64,000 nt of DNA from Schwartzia sp. (in: firmicutes) (GTDB lineage Bacteria; Bacillota; Negativicutes; Selenomonadales; Selenomonadaceae). Positions 1-8,973 of the stretch are shown one piece after another. The position numbers and the translations under genes were made by a program. Under the pieces are notes generated by a model. That model was given only the letters and a program-made list of their open reading frames with translations, searched no databases and was not told where the DNA came from. The stretch is from positions 1 through 64,000 of the forward strand of contig JAFVAI010000036.1 of the NCBI GenBank assembly GCA_017480545.1, read 5' to 3'. The number at the start of each line of letters is the position of its first letter. Positions within the stretch are counted from its first letter, which is position 1.

Positions 1-2056
1 TCTCGCGCTTCGGCGCCGTTTCCTCCCGTTTCGGCGTCGCCGACGGCTTTTGCGTCTGCGTCTGCGTCTGCGCCGGCTGGTTCGACGGGCGGCTCTGCCG
101 CGGCTGTTGGTTCCGCTTGGAATTCTGGCTCGCGCCTTCCTCTTTCAGCTCGTCCATGGCGTCGTTCCGGCTGCTTGAGCCGGGCGCGAACTGGCGCACC
201 GGCATATTCGCCGTAGCCTTTTCCATGAAAGCCTGCCAGACGAAGGCCGGCAAATTACCGCCGGTCATCCCGTCGAGGTCGCTGTTGTCGTCGCAACCGA
301 TCCAGACGCCCGCCACAAGATCGGTCGTATAGCCGACAAACCACGCATCGCAATAGTCGCTGGTCGTTCCCGTCTTGCCCGCCGCCGGGCGGTCAAGGGC
401 CGCGCCCGTGCCCGTGCCGCGCTCAATCACGCCTTGCAGCATGGACGTCAAATCGTTCGCGCTGGCCTCGTTGATGACATTCTTCTGCTTCGGCTTCGCC
501 TGCTCCAGTATTTTGCCGTTGCGGTCAAGCACCTTGAGGATTGCCGTCGCTTCGATATGGATTCCCTGGTTCGCAAACGTGCCGTAAGCGCTCGTCAGCT
601 CCAGCGGCGTCACGCCGCGGGTCAGCCCGCCGAGGGACGTGGCGAGCCCCCGGTCGTTCGTCGGCCCGTCCAGCACAAACGTCGAAATGCCCATTTCCTG
701 CGCGTAATAAATAGGCCGATCCATACCGATTTTCTGCGCGATTTTCACCGTCGGCACGTTCAGGGACTGCTCCGCCACATAGCGCAGCGTCACCTTGCCG
801 TTGAAATTCCGGTTGTAGTTCATCGGCTCCCAGTCGCCGACCATGATCGGGCTGTCCTCGATGATCGTATTCGGCGTGAAACGGTTTTCCAACGCCGCCG
901 CGAACACGAACGGCTTGAAAGCCGAGCCCGGCTGCCGCTCCGCCATCGTCGCGCGGTTGAACTGGTCGGTGCCGCGGCCGCCGACCATCGCCTTGATCTG
1001 CCCGGTGTGCGGGTCGATGGCCACCAGCGCGCCCTGCGGCTGCGCGAGCCCGTTCTTGTCCGTCTCAAAGGTCGGCAGCATACGCATCGCGGCTTCCGCC
1101 GCCCGCTGCATATCCATGTCGATGGTCGTGTAAATCTTGAGCCCGCTCTTGTAGACGGCGTCCGCGCCGTACTTGTCGATCAATCCCTGCACCACATAGT
1201 CGATGAAATACGCCGCTTCCGTCGATTCCCCGGCCTGCGGGCGGGCCAGCTTCAAATCCTCCCGTTTCAGGCGGCTGGCCTCGGAATCGCTGATGTAATG
1301 GTACTTCGCCATCTGCTCCAGCACCGTCGCCCGGCGCGCCCGCGCCGCCTCCAGATTGTTGAAGGGCGAATAATAATTCGGGCTCTTCGGGATTCCCGCC
1401 AGCATCGCGCACTCGTTCAGCGTCAGCGCGCTGACGTCCTTGCCGAAATACGTCTTTGCCGCGGCCTCGACGCCGTAAGCGCCCTGCCCGAAATAAATCT
1501 GGTTCAGGTAAAACTCCAGGATTTCCTGTTTCGTGTATTCGCGTTCCAACTGGAGCGCGAGAAACATCTCCTGGATCTTGCGTTTCAGCGTACGCTCCGG
1601 CGTCAAATAGGCGTTCTTCGCCAACTGCTGCGTGATGGTCGAGCCGCCCTCGGACACGCCGCCGCCGGAAATGTTCGCCCAGAGCGCGCGCAAGATGCCT
1701 CTCGGGTCGATGCCCGAATGCTCGTAAAAGCGCGCGTCCTCCACCGCGATAAACGCGTTCTGGAGATCCTTCGGGATCTGCGCGATTTTCACCGGCATCC
1801 GGTTTTCCGTCGCGTGGATGTTCGCGATCTCATTGCCGTTGATGTCGTAAATCTGCGACGACGCCGAAGGCGTAAGATCCTCCGCGAGATTCGGCCTCGT
1901 GTTCATGCTGGCCGTCAAAAAGCCGCAGCCGATGCCGGTCAGCATCACAAGCACCACGAGAAAAAAGCCGCCGATAATCCGCCAGAAGCGCCCGCCGCCC
2001 TTTTTCGCGGCGCGGGACCTTTTCGCGTGCGCAGCCCTCGCCGGTTGCTTCGTCAT
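1..2056 (-). CDS. Class A penicillin-binding protein (PBP1A-like), C-terminus cut by window edge
   Basis: Bifunctional peptidoglycan synthase, with a glycosyltransferase 51 domain followed by a transpeptidase domain. The 685 visible residues start at the ATG at 2056, behind a strong GAGGAGG. A short basic cytoplasmic tail precedes one membrane segment (about residues 22-45). The glycosyltransferase motif EDARFYEHSGID and GGSTITQQLAKN follow. The transpeptidase shows SAFKPF (nucleophile Ser and Lys), SLN and KTGT. The visible end is a Ser/Gln/Thr/Pro-rich low-complexity tail containing tandem QT dipeptides; such tails are common in Firmicute PBP1 enzymes. The gene is monocistronic as far as can be seen, with a promoter at 2134-2162. 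The true C-terminus lies outside the window. Confidence 0.93.
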   Translation of the reverse strand, partial: MTKQPARAAHAKRSRAAKKGGGRFWRIIGGFFLVVLVMLTGIGCGFLTASMNTRPNLAEDLTPSASSQIYDINGNEIANIHATENRMPVKIAQIPKDLQNAFIAVEDARFYEHSGIDPRGILRALWANISGGGVSEGGSTITQQLAKNAYLTPERTLKRKIQEMFLALQLEREYTKQEILEFYLNQIYFGQGAYGVEAAAKTYFGKDVSALTLNECAMLAGIPKSPNYYSPFNNLEAARARRATVLEQMAKYHYISDSEASRLKREDLKLARPQAGESTEAAYFIDYVVQGLIDKYGADAVYKSGLKIYTTIDMDMQRAAEAAMRMLPTFETDKNGLAQPQGALVAIDPHTGQIKAMVGGRGTDQFNRATMAERQPGSAFKPFVFAAALENRFTPNTIIEDSPIMVGDWEPMNYNRNFNGKVTLRYVAEQSLNVPTVKIAQKIGMDRPIYYAQEMGISTFVLDGPTNDRGLATSLGGLTRGVTPLELTSAYGTFANQGIHIEATAILKVLDRNGKILEQAKPKQKNVINEASANDLTSMLQGVIERGTGTGAALDRPAAGKTGTTSDYCDAWFVGYTTDLVAGVWIGCDDNSDLDGMTGGNLPAFVWQAFMEKATANMPVRQFAPGSSSRNDAMDELKEEGASQNSKRNQQPRQSRPSNQPAQTQTQTQKPSATPKREETAPKRE

Positions 2057-2133
2057 GGAAATCCTCCTCTGCCCGTTCGGGACATAATCTATTGCTTCCA
2101 AAGGAAAAGATGATACAAAAACCCATAGTAAAG

Positions 2134-2162
2134 ATTCTAAGCCTTATTCCCGTTTCTGTCAA
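2134..2162 (-). promoter_or_regulatory. Promoter of the PBP gene
   Basis: On the minus strand TTGACA (2157-2162) is separated by 17 nt from TAGAAT (2134-2139), about 75 nt upstream of the start codon. This is a near-consensus sigma-A/sigma-70 promoter. Confidence 0.75.
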
Positions 2163-2190
2163 ATTGTGCGCGCCTCCTTCCCGCACCCAT

Positions 2191-2225
2191 AAAAAAACCG
2201 GGGCGAAACACCCGCCCCGTTTTTT
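2191..2225 (-). terminator. Terminator downstream of autotransporter 1
   Basis: Stem CGGGGCG/CGCCCCG flanked by A and T runs, so it could work on both strands. It lies after the autotransporter stop and before the PBP promoter. Confidence 0.8.
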
Positions 2226-2243
2226 CCGGTCTCCGTGCCGTTG

Positions 2244-2282
2244 AAAAATTTTGAGGTAAGAAATTCTTACCTCAAAATTTTT
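2244..2282. repeat. Palindromic repeat P1 (GTAAGAAWTTCTTAC family)
   Basis: A 39-nt perfect palindrome with an odd central A. Outer arms are A/T rich, then GAGG/CCTC, then the core GTAAGAA-A-TTCTTAC. First of six copies in the window (others near 7837, 17895, 44044, 53834, 58776). It lies between autotransporter 1 and the 2191 terminator. The A/T flanks would give a U tract on either strand, so it may act as a terminator. Confidence 0.85.
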
Positions 2283-2367
2283 CTTGTGTACGATATGCGA
2301 GAGAATCATTTGCGGGTGATCTCTGCCGAACGCCCCCGTCAACTGCGCTGACAGCCCCCTTTTATCC

Positions 2368-5300
2368 CTAGAACATCCACGCCACGCTGACGCCGCCCAT
2401 GACGCCCTGCTTTTTGCCAGCGAAGCCTGTCACGTTGAGGTCGAGGCTCCAGGGGCTGTGCTTGTCCGGCACCATCGTCGCGCCGATTTCCAGCCGTCCG
2501 CTGCCGCCGCTGATGTCGGCGCTACGGATGGACGTGTTGAGGCCCGGCGCGGTTACCGTGCCCGACGCCTTGCCGTCCATCTCGTGCTCATAGGCGAGAC
2601 CGCCGTAAAAGTTCCACCGCTCCCGCTTCATCGTGTACCGCGCCCCCACGCGGAGCACACTGCTCGTCACCGCGCCGAGGTCGTAGACGGCGCCGTTCGC
2701 GTTGAAGTCCACGCCGTTCTTGCGGTTGTGGAAATATTTGCCGTAGACGTCCACGCTGTCGCCGTTCGCGAGGGCGATTTCCTTGCCCACACCGATATGG
2801 GCGCCCCAGTAGCCCGCGTTCGTCTCGTAGCTGTGGGGCGTGCCGTCCGCTTCGCGGAGCACGTTCCTCGCGTCGTCGTGGACGCTGCCCGCCCGGAGGC
2901 TGCCCTCCACATAGAGGCCGTCCCGCTTCTGCCACTTCGCCAGAAGGCCGCCGCCCGTGTAGCGCGTGGAGCCGTCGCCGCGCTCATTGCCGTTGTGCGT
3001 GGTGTAGTTCCCCGTGCCGTACTCGAAGAACGCGCCGTATTGGAAGGAGGACTTTTCCTTCTCGTTCTTGTGGCCGAGGGCGAGGATCGCGTTCCATGTG
3101 TGGGTGTCCACATGGCTGCCCGTCTCCTGCCGGATGGAGCCGCCGCCCATCCGGGCGAAGGTGGAGACGCCGTCCGCGCCGATGTTCGAGGCGAGGGACA
3201 GCCCCTCCGTCGCCGTGCCGATGAATTCATTTCCCGCCGCAAGGGCCGCCATGCCGACTTCCGCGCCCATCAGGGTATTGTGGGCCATTTCCTCGTCGAG
3301 GGCCGCTTCCGAGTTGGCGGTGAAAATCAGGTTGTCCCCATCCATGGACGCTTGGCCCTGTCCCGTGACGCCCGTGCCCACCGAGTAGACGGCGCCGCTG
3401 ATGGAGCCGGGGGTGCCGCCGTAATTCGCCACGAGGATCTTGTTCCCCTCCACAAGCTCGTCCAAATCGGTGAAACAGATGTTCGAGGTGTCCACCTTCG
3501 CGCCGTCGAAGGAGACGTTGGAAAGGGCCGCGCTGTGGTCGAGGAACGCCGCGCCGCCGTCCCATTGCATTTCGCCGAAGGTCAGCGCGGAAGCCTTGTT
3601 GGATTCGACGGTGTAAGCGACGTTGTTCCCGCTTTTCGCGAGGCTCCCCGTAATCTTGCCGTCGATGGAAAGCCCCGGAACGGCGGCCACGCCCGTGTAG
3701 GCGCTTTCCTTCGTCTGCGCCGCGAAGTCCGCCAGCGTTTCGTTCGCCGCGAGGAGCGTCATGCTGTCGTTTTCTGTGACGGTTTCGGGCGAAGTGAAGG
3801 AAACGGCGAGGCTGTCCGTGCTTACGTTTGCGCCCGCGTAGCGGTACGCCTCCCCGTCGGCTTCGTAGAGCGTCCCGCCTTTCGCGAAATCCACCGCGCC
3901 GAGGGCGACGCTTGTCACCTTCTTGTCCGTTCCCGCTTCGTAGACGATGGCGGATTTGTCCGCGTTCGTGGTTACGCCTTTGGTCTGGGTGACGGAGAGG
4001 GTGACGCCGTTTTTGCCCTCGGTGGAGGTTGTTTCCTTGTAGGTGTTCTCGCCGCTGATGGTGGCGTTGGCGAAGTAGTTCGCCGCCCCGGTCAGGATGT
4101 TTTTCGTCGTGTCCGGCAGAGTGGTCATGTTGTCCGTCTGGACGGCGATGCTGTCCGCCGCCTTCCATTCCGACACATCGTAGGCCGTGCCGTTCCAGTC
4201 CGCGAGGTTGGCGCCGGAAAGCTCCTTCGTCTCCGCGTAGTAGGTCAGCTTCGCGTTCTCCGTCGTGCCGTTGGCTTCGGCCTTGACGCCGCCGACTTTC
4301 GTGCCGGAGAGCACGACGCCGTTCTGCGTCTCGGAATGTTCGCCCTCTGTATAGACCCGGTCGCCCGTCACCGTGCCGAAGAAATTGGCCGTGTCCGAGG
4401 TCAGGATGGTGGTCGTGGCGGTCGGCGCGGTGAAGCTTCCCGTCTCGACGGGGATGTTCGTGCCCGCGTAGGCCGCCGCGAGGTCGTAGGCGTCGCCGTT
4501 CCAGTTCGAGAGGTCGATGCCCTTTACGCTGCTGTCGCCCGCGATGGTATAGAGGACGTTCTTGTAGCTGTTCGCCGCGTCGAGGGAAACGGTGTGGGTG
4601 GTGCCGCCCGTGGTCAGGGCAACGCCGTTCGTCAAGTTCGTCGTGCCGCCCTCGGTGGAGGATTTGACGACTTGGCTGGTGTTGCTCTCGTTCAGCATTG
4701 CCGTGCCGTCGGAATATTTGAGGGAAAGCGTGGAGAAATTGTTCTCCGTGCCCGAAGCGAGCAAGGTCATCTTGCCCGTTGCCGTCGCCGAGGAAAGGCC
4801 CGTCGCGCCCGAAATGTCCAGCGTTTCCAAATCGGAAAAACCATTCATATATTCATTACCATTAGATGTTAATACGGTCGCGCCGTCGGCAAAGGCTACG
4901 TCCTCCATGACGGCGACAGTTTGGAAAGCCGAAACGCCTTGTTCGCCGACCGTCACGCCCGTCGTGCCGAGGTTCAACGTGTTGCCGGTGGACGTACCGC
5001 CGGTGACGCATTCACCGCCAATCAAGTAAGCCGTGCTAATGGGAGACAAAATCTTCACGACATTGTTGCTGGCCGTTCCACTTACTGTCTCTGTAACCGA
5101 GGTCAAAACACCATCTACTATTTTATAGGACACGCTCGAATAACCTGCGGCACCGCCATGAATGCCCTTGGTCGCTTGAAACGTCACATCACCGCTGATC
5201 GTAACCTCGTTATTGCTGGCCGATGTCCCGCCTTGGCCGCCCCAAATATCCGCGTTGATGGTTCCGCCCGTAATGGTGACAAAATTTCCGTCCGCAGCGC

Positions 5301-6030
5301 GAGTTTCCGATTTGCCGCCTCGGATACCGGCCCAGCCTGCCGCGTCCCCCACCGTGCCGCCGCTGATGGTTACGGTGTTGCCCGTGGCGTTGCCGCTGTT
5401 CGCTTTGCCGCCGTAAACATCGCTAGCAATATTTGTCGTGTCGCCGCTGATGTTGACGGTGTTGTCGTCCGCCTTGCCTCCATTGGAATAACCACCGTAA
5501 ATGGATTTGGTATTGTCCGTAAAAGTCCCGCCTGCAATCATGACGGTATTATTCGTGACGGTAGCATTGTTGCCGCTATAGCCGCCATAAACAGCGGTGC
5601 TAATCTGTGCGCCTTGGAAAACATTGACTTCGTTGCCGCTAAATTCACCGTCTCCGTTGCCCTGACCGCCAGCAATCTTTGCGGCGGCAGCAATATTAGT
5701 CACGGCACCATAGATATTCCAAATATTATTTTTTTCACCTCCATAATTGGCGTAACTTCTGAACTCGCCGCCAACCATCAGATTGAACTTGTTGCCGGAT
5801 TCAGGCGACCAAACGGCTCCGACCTTGCCGCCGTTTTCGACCGTGAAGGTAATTCCTGATGCGCTCAGTCTGTAACTATTTGCCGATTGGTCGTCACTGA
5901 TCGTGGTACTTTCTGTGACCCAATTTTCCACCGCCTCCGCCGACGGCGACCATGCCAATCCCCCGCCCGTCGCCATCAGCGCCGCCAAAATCAGCCGCGT
6001 CAATTTCCGCTCCTTTTTTCTCGTTTTCAT
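2368..6030 (-). CDS. Type V autotransporter adhesin-like protein 1
   Basis: 1220-residue secreted, outer-membrane-anchored protein. The start is the ATG at 6030 (AGGAG 10 nt upstream); another ATG 8 nt upstream is out of frame and opens only a 3-codon ORF. The signal peptide has a basic stretch, a hydrophobic core LILAALMATGGG and a probable cut after PSAEA. The passenger is rich in Gly, Asn and Thr, with repeated units of the type NTVTISGGT...YGG, expected to form a beta-helix. The last 270 residues form an autotransporter beta-barrel ending GGVSVAWMF, with an aromatic C-terminal residue as needed for barrel insertion. That barrel is closely matched by the protein at 54677-58776, so the two are paralogues. 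No catalytic motif is visible; adhesion is a family-based guess. Confidence 0.88.
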   Translation of the reverse strand: MKTRKKERKLTRLILAALMATGGGLAWSPSAEAVENWVTESTTISDDQSANSYRLSASGITFTVENGGKVGAVWSPESGNKFNLMVGGEFRSYANYGGEKNNIWNIYGAVTNIAAAAKIAGGQGNGDGEFSGNEVNVFQGAQISTAVYGGYSGNNATVTNNTVMIAGGTFTDNTKSIYGGYSNGGKADDNTVNISGDTTNIASDVYGGKANSGNATGNTVTISGGTVGDAAGWAGIRGGKSETRAADGNFVTITGGTINADIWGGQGGTSASNNEVTISGDVTFQATKGIHGGAAGYSSVSYKIVDGVLTSVTETVSGTASNNVVKILSPISTAYLIGGECVTGGTSTGNTLNLGTTGVTVGEQGVSAFQTVAVMEDVAFADGATVLTSNGNEYMNGFSDLETLDISGATGLSSATATGKMTLLASGTENNFSTLSLKYSDGTAMLNESNTSQVVKSSTEGGTTNLTNGVALTTGGTTHTVSLDAANSYKNVLYTIAGDSSVKGIDLSNWNGDAYDLAAAYAGTNIPVETGSFTAPTATTTILTSDTANFFGTVTGDRVYTEGEHSETQNGVVLSGTKVGGVKAEANGTTENAKLTYYAETKELSGANLADWNGTAYDVSEWKAADSIAVQTDNMTTLPDTTKNILTGAANYFANATISGENTYKETTSTEGKNGVTLSVTQTKGVTTNADKSAIVYEAGTDKKVTSVALGAVDFAKGGTLYEADGEAYRYAGANVSTDSLAVSFTSPETVTENDSMTLLAANETLADFAAQTKESAYTGVAAVPGLSIDGKITGSLAKSGNNVAYTVESNKASALTFGEMQWDGGAAFLDHSAALSNVSFDGAKVDTSNICFTDLDELVEGNKILVANYGGTPGSISGAVYSVGTGVTGQGQASMDGDNLIFTANSEAALDEEMAHNTLMGAEVGMAALAAGNEFIGTATEGLSLASNIGADGVSTFARMGGGSIRQETGSHVDTHTWNAILALGHKNEKEKSSFQYGAFFEYGTGNYTTHNGNERGDGSTRYTGGGLLAKWQKRDGLYVEGSLRAGSVHDDARNVLREADGTPHSYETNAGYWGAHIGVGKEIALANGDSVDVYGKYFHNRKNGVDFNANGAVYDLGAVTSSVLRVGARYTMKRERWNFYGGLAYEHEMDGKASGTVTAPGLNTSIRSADISGGSGRLEIGATMVPDKHSPWSLDLNVTGFAGKKQGVMGGVSVAWMF

Positions 6031-6397
6031 GTTTTCATGACTCCTTTCTTTTTTTGAAAAGTTGTGAAAAAATTTTGCGCATGCTTCGACGAAAAATTTT
6101 CTGTCCCTTCTTTTTTTGAAAAAAATCCTTTTTTCCTGCCTGGAGGGGGTATAGGTTTTTGCGTTAGGGCATATAGGTTTTTCATTTTTTCGCCGTTTAT
6201 TAGGATAATAAACCCCAGAGTATGCAGACATTAGACCCTAGATACCGGCCTTTTGACCCACGATAGTGGCCTTTATATCTATGGTTTTTACAGACTTTTT
6301 GATTGGATTTCTTCTTCCTTTTCCAAGGAGTACGCATTGGAAAAAATGCGTAATTTTGCTATAATTGAATAAAGATTTCGTCACGGGAGGCAGGACA
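6031..6397. other. Divergent regulatory region between autotransporter 1 and the MFS/LuxR gene
   Basis: 367 bp without a gene. It holds the plus-strand promoter at 6337-6365, a 19-bp inverted repeat (GTTTATT/AATAAAC, 6195-6213), and two sets of direct repeats about 21-22 bp apart. TATAGGTTTTT occurs at 6150 and 6172. ACCCnnGATAnnGGCCTTT occurs at 6235 and 6256, with a weaker relative near 6212. The spacing of about two helical turns suggests protein binding on one DNA face. No consensus minus-strand promoter is obvious. Confidence 0.55.
6337..6365 (+). promoter_or_regulatory. Promoter of the MFS/LuxR gene
   Basis: TTGGAA (6337-6342), 17-nt spacer, TATAAT (6360-6365). Start codon 33 nt downstream behind GGGAGG. 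Confidence 0.75.
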
Positions 6398-7837
6398 ATG
6401 GACGCACGTTTGTTTGTTTTGCATATTTCTTCCTATTTTTATTTGGTTCTCTCCTACATGGCGGCGCAGGGGGCGTTTTCGTGGTTGGTCCCGTTCGTTC
6501 CCGGCGGGCGGACGGCATTGAACCTTTTGTATATGGTTTTCGCCTCGGCGGGGATGCTGGCCTTCGGTTTTTTCCATCGGCATTTGGAAACGCGGGGGCG
6601 GCTTTTCGCGCTGCTTTTGGCAAACGGCGCGGCGCGGGCGGCGATGGAGCTTTTGCCCGCGGGCGCGGCGCGGACGGCGGCGGCATTGTTGTTCCTTTTG
6701 GGCTGCGGCTGTCTCGTGGGGCTTGTGTTTTTCCTGACGGCGCGGCGCGTTCCCCGCAGCATTTTGGGGCGTTTCGTGGGCGGCTCGATGGCGGCGGCGA
6801 CGGGCTTGATGTTTTTGCTGTCGCTGGCGGGGGACGTTTTGCCGACGACGGCTTTGGCCACGGCGGTGGCTTTCGGCGCGATGGCGCGGCTGCTTGGGAC
6901 GGACGGCGGGGAGTTTTTGTCCCCGGGATCCCACGCCGTGACGGAAACGACGGGAACGATGCGCTTGCCGCTGCTCGCGGGCGTCGCCGCGCTGCTGTCC
7001 TTTGCCTACGGCATCAATGACAGTACCAGCTACCTGCGCTTCGAGGAATTTCAGGACGCTTTCGGCCTGTCGCGGCTGGCGCTGTGCGCGGGGCTTCTCT
7101 TGGCGGGGCAGTTGGCGGACCGTCGGCGGGCGCATCTGCCGTTGGCGGCGATGCTCGGCGGCGCGGCGACGATGGTTTTCCACGCGATGACGCTGGAGGG
7201 TTTTCCCGCGTGGGCGCTGTTCTACGCCAACGAGTTTTTCTGGTCATTCAGTTTTTTGTTCATCCTGTTGGTGTTCATGGAGACGTCGCTTCGGACGGAA
7301 CGCCCGCAGCTTTGGGCGGGCATGGGGCGGCTGATCGAGATGCCCGCCGAGGGCTTGGGCGCGGCGCTGGGAACGGCAATGATGGCGGCGTTTCCTCCTT
7401 CGGCGGTGCTGACCGCCTACACGTTGGTATTGACAGCGGCGGCGGGGCTGCTGTACCGGGGGCTGCTTTTCGATGCCGAGGCGGCGAGGCGCATTCCGCC
7501 GTGTCCCCCGATGTTGCGGGCGGCACGGCTGTGCCCGGCGACGGAGGACGTCGCCGAAGCGGAAGAGATCGCCGGGGAAGAAGAGGAAAAATCGCCTCCG
7601 TCGCCGGAGGATATCCTCGCAAGTTGGCGGGAACGGTACGCGCTGACAAACCGGGAAACGGACATCCTGCGGGAGGCCGCCCTCTCCGACGGAACGGCGA
7701 CGGACATCGGCAAGGTGCTGTTCATCGCCACCAGCACGGTGCGTTTTCATCTGTCGCATCTTTTGCGGAAAACGGGATTTTCGACGCGAAAGGAGTTGGC
7801 GGAAGCCTTCCTCGCGGAGATGGAAGAACACGCTTGA
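6398..7837 (+). CDS. Membrane protein with MFS-like domain and C-terminal LuxR helix-turn-helix
   Basis: 479 residues. The ATG at 6398 follows GGGAGG. The first 400 or so residues form many hydrophobic segments in a 12-helix MFS-like layout, for example VLHISSYFYLVLSYMA and LLFLLGCGCLVGLVFF. A charged linker follows (EAEEIAGEEEEK), then a LuxR-type DNA-binding domain in the last 65 residues (LTNRETDILREAALSDGTATDIGKVLF split around the recognition helix STVRFHLSHLLRK). This architecture, a membrane sensor fused to an output HTH, is known in anaerobic Firmicutes and Actinobacteria; the ligands are mostly unknown. It is divergent from autotransporter 1, so local regulation of that gene is possible but unproven. 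The palindrome at 7837 overlaps the last base of its stop codon and may terminate it. Confidence 0.8.
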   Translation: MDARLFVLHISSYFYLVLSYMAAQGAFSWLVPFVPGGRTALNLLYMVFASAGMLAFGFFHRHLETRGRLFALLLANGAARAAMELLPAGAARTAAALLFLLGCGCLVGLVFFLTARRVPRSILGRFVGGSMAAATGLMFLLSLAGDVLPTTALATAVAFGAMARLLGTDGGEFLSPGSHAVTETTGTMRLPLLAGVAALLSFAYGINDSTSYLRFEEFQDAFGLSRLALCAGLLLAGQLADRRRAHLPLAAMLGGAATMVFHAMTLEGFPAWALFYANEFFWSFSFLFILLVFMETSLRTERPQLWAGMGRLIEMPAEGLGAALGTAMMAAFPPSAVLTAYTLVLTAAAGLLYRGLLFDAEAARRIPPCPPMLRAARLCPATEDVAEAEEIAGEEEEKSPPSPEDILASWRERYALTNRETDILREAALSDGTATDIGKVLFIATSTVRFHLSHLLRKTGFSTRKELAEAFLAEMEEHA

Positions 7838-7875
7838 AAAAAGTTGAGGTAAGAATTTCTTACCTCAACTTTTTT
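7837..7875. repeat. Palindromic repeat P2 directly after the MFS/LuxR stop codon
   Basis: Perfect palindrome with core GTAAGAA-T-TTCTTAC, inner arms GTTGAG/CTCAAC and a run of T on the right. Its first base is the A of the TGA stop. It probably acts as the terminator of the upstream gene. Confidence 0.85.
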
Positions 7876-7961
7876 TATCCGTATCGAATTTTTACGTCGC
7901 AACGCTACAATCCATACGTATCTTCGATCCAAATTTTATATCCTACGATACATATGATTCT

Positions 7962-8948
7962 TTACAGCAGCGATGCCCGGAGCTCTTCGCCCGTTTTCGG
8001 CGAAAGATACGCGGGCGGAATGTCGAGGACCGTCTTCGCGCCCTTTTGCCCTTCTGCGGCGAGACGATGCGCGGCCCGCGCGTAGGCGACGAGGACGCTG
8101 GCGGTAAATTCGGGATTGGAATCCAGCTTCAGGCTGAACTCCACGACGTGCTTGTGCGCGCCCTTCTCCCCCGTCGCGCCGGAGCGGATGACAAAGCCGC
8201 CGTGTGCGAGGCCGCTGTGCTTTTCCTGAAATTCCTTTTCGTCGATGAAATGGACGGTGGTGTCGTAATCGGCAAAATAATTCGGCATCGTCACGATTTC
8301 GCGCTCGATGCGCGCTTTATCCGCGCCTTCCTCCGCGACGACGAAGCACTCCCGCGTGTGCTTTTCCCGCGTCGAGAGCGCCGGATTCTTCCCCGAGCGC
8401 ACGGCCTCCAAAGCCGCCTCCACGGGCACCGTGTACTGCTTCGCGTTTTTCACGCCCTCGATGCGGCGGATCGCGTCGGAATGTCCCTGGCTGACACCGC
8501 GCCCCCAGAAGGTGTAGTCGCTGCCGTTGGGCAAAATGGCACCGGCGTAGGCGCGGTTCAGGGAAAAGAGCCCCGGATCCCAGCCGACGGAAATCACCGC
8601 GACCTTGCCGCCCGCTTTTGCCGCCGCGTCCACCGCCGCGAAATGCTCGGGGATGCGCGCGTGGGTGTCAAAGCTGTCGATGACGTTGAAATCCTTCGCG
8701 TATTGCGGCGTCTGCACCGGCAGGTCGGTGGCGCTGCCGCCGCAGAGAATCAACACGTCGATTTTGTCCTTCCATTGGCCGATTTCTTTGACCGATACCA
8801 CAGGGACGTCCTTTCTGCGGATGGACAGCGAGGACGGCCCGCGGCGCGTAAAGACCGCCGCCAGCGCCATATCCGCGCACGCTTCCGCCGCGTACTCGAC
8901 GCCGCGCCCAAGATTGCCATAGCCCAAGATTCCGATCCGAATGTTCAT
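7962..8948 (-). CDS. ddh: meso-diaminopimelate D-dehydrogenase
   Basis: Catalyses the NADPH-dependent one-step reductive amination of tetrahydrodipicolinate to meso-diaminopimelate, supplying lysine and peptidoglycan precursors in the cytoplasm. The 328 residues match the family length. The N-terminal Rossmann motif GYGNLGRGV is followed by LCGGSATDLPVQTPQYA and SVGWDPGLFSLNR, both typical of Ddh. ATG start behind GGAAGG. It is followed 25 nt upstream on the genome by the HD-domain gene, in the same direction. Confidence 0.93.
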   Translation of the reverse strand: MNIRIGILGYGNLGRGVEYAAEACADMALAAVFTRRGPSSLSIRRKDVPVVSVKEIGQWKDKIDVLILCGGSATDLPVQTPQYAKDFNVIDSFDTHARIPEHFAAVDAAAKAGGKVAVISVGWDPGLFSLNRAYAGAILPNGSDYTFWGRGVSQGHSDAIRRIEGVKNAKQYTVPVEAALEAVRSGKNPALSTREKHTRECFVVAEEGADKARIEREIVTMPNYFADYDTTVHFIDEKEFQEKHSGLAHGGFVIRSGATGEKGAHKHVVEFSLKLDSNPEFTASVLVAYARAAHRLAAEGQKGAKTVLDIPPAYLSPKTGEELRASLL

Positions 8949-8973
8949 TTTGATCGCCTTCCTTCTGTTCCTT

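Noticed and set aside
46-75. GTCTGC hexamer repeats at the left edge as a possible phase-variation tract
   Set aside because: The unit is six bases (two codons), so slippage keeps the frame; it only lengthens the low-complexity tail of the penicillin-binding protein.
434-2113. Plus-strand ORF of 559 codons, Arg-rich
   Set aside because: Antisense of the penicillin-binding protein; composition is typical of a reverse-frame shadow.
2458-4872. Plus-strand ORF of 804 codons opposite autotransporter 1, and a similar 819-codon one opposite autotransporter 2 (55507-57966)
   Set aside because: Both are shadows of repetitive, GC-rich passenger and barrel sequence.
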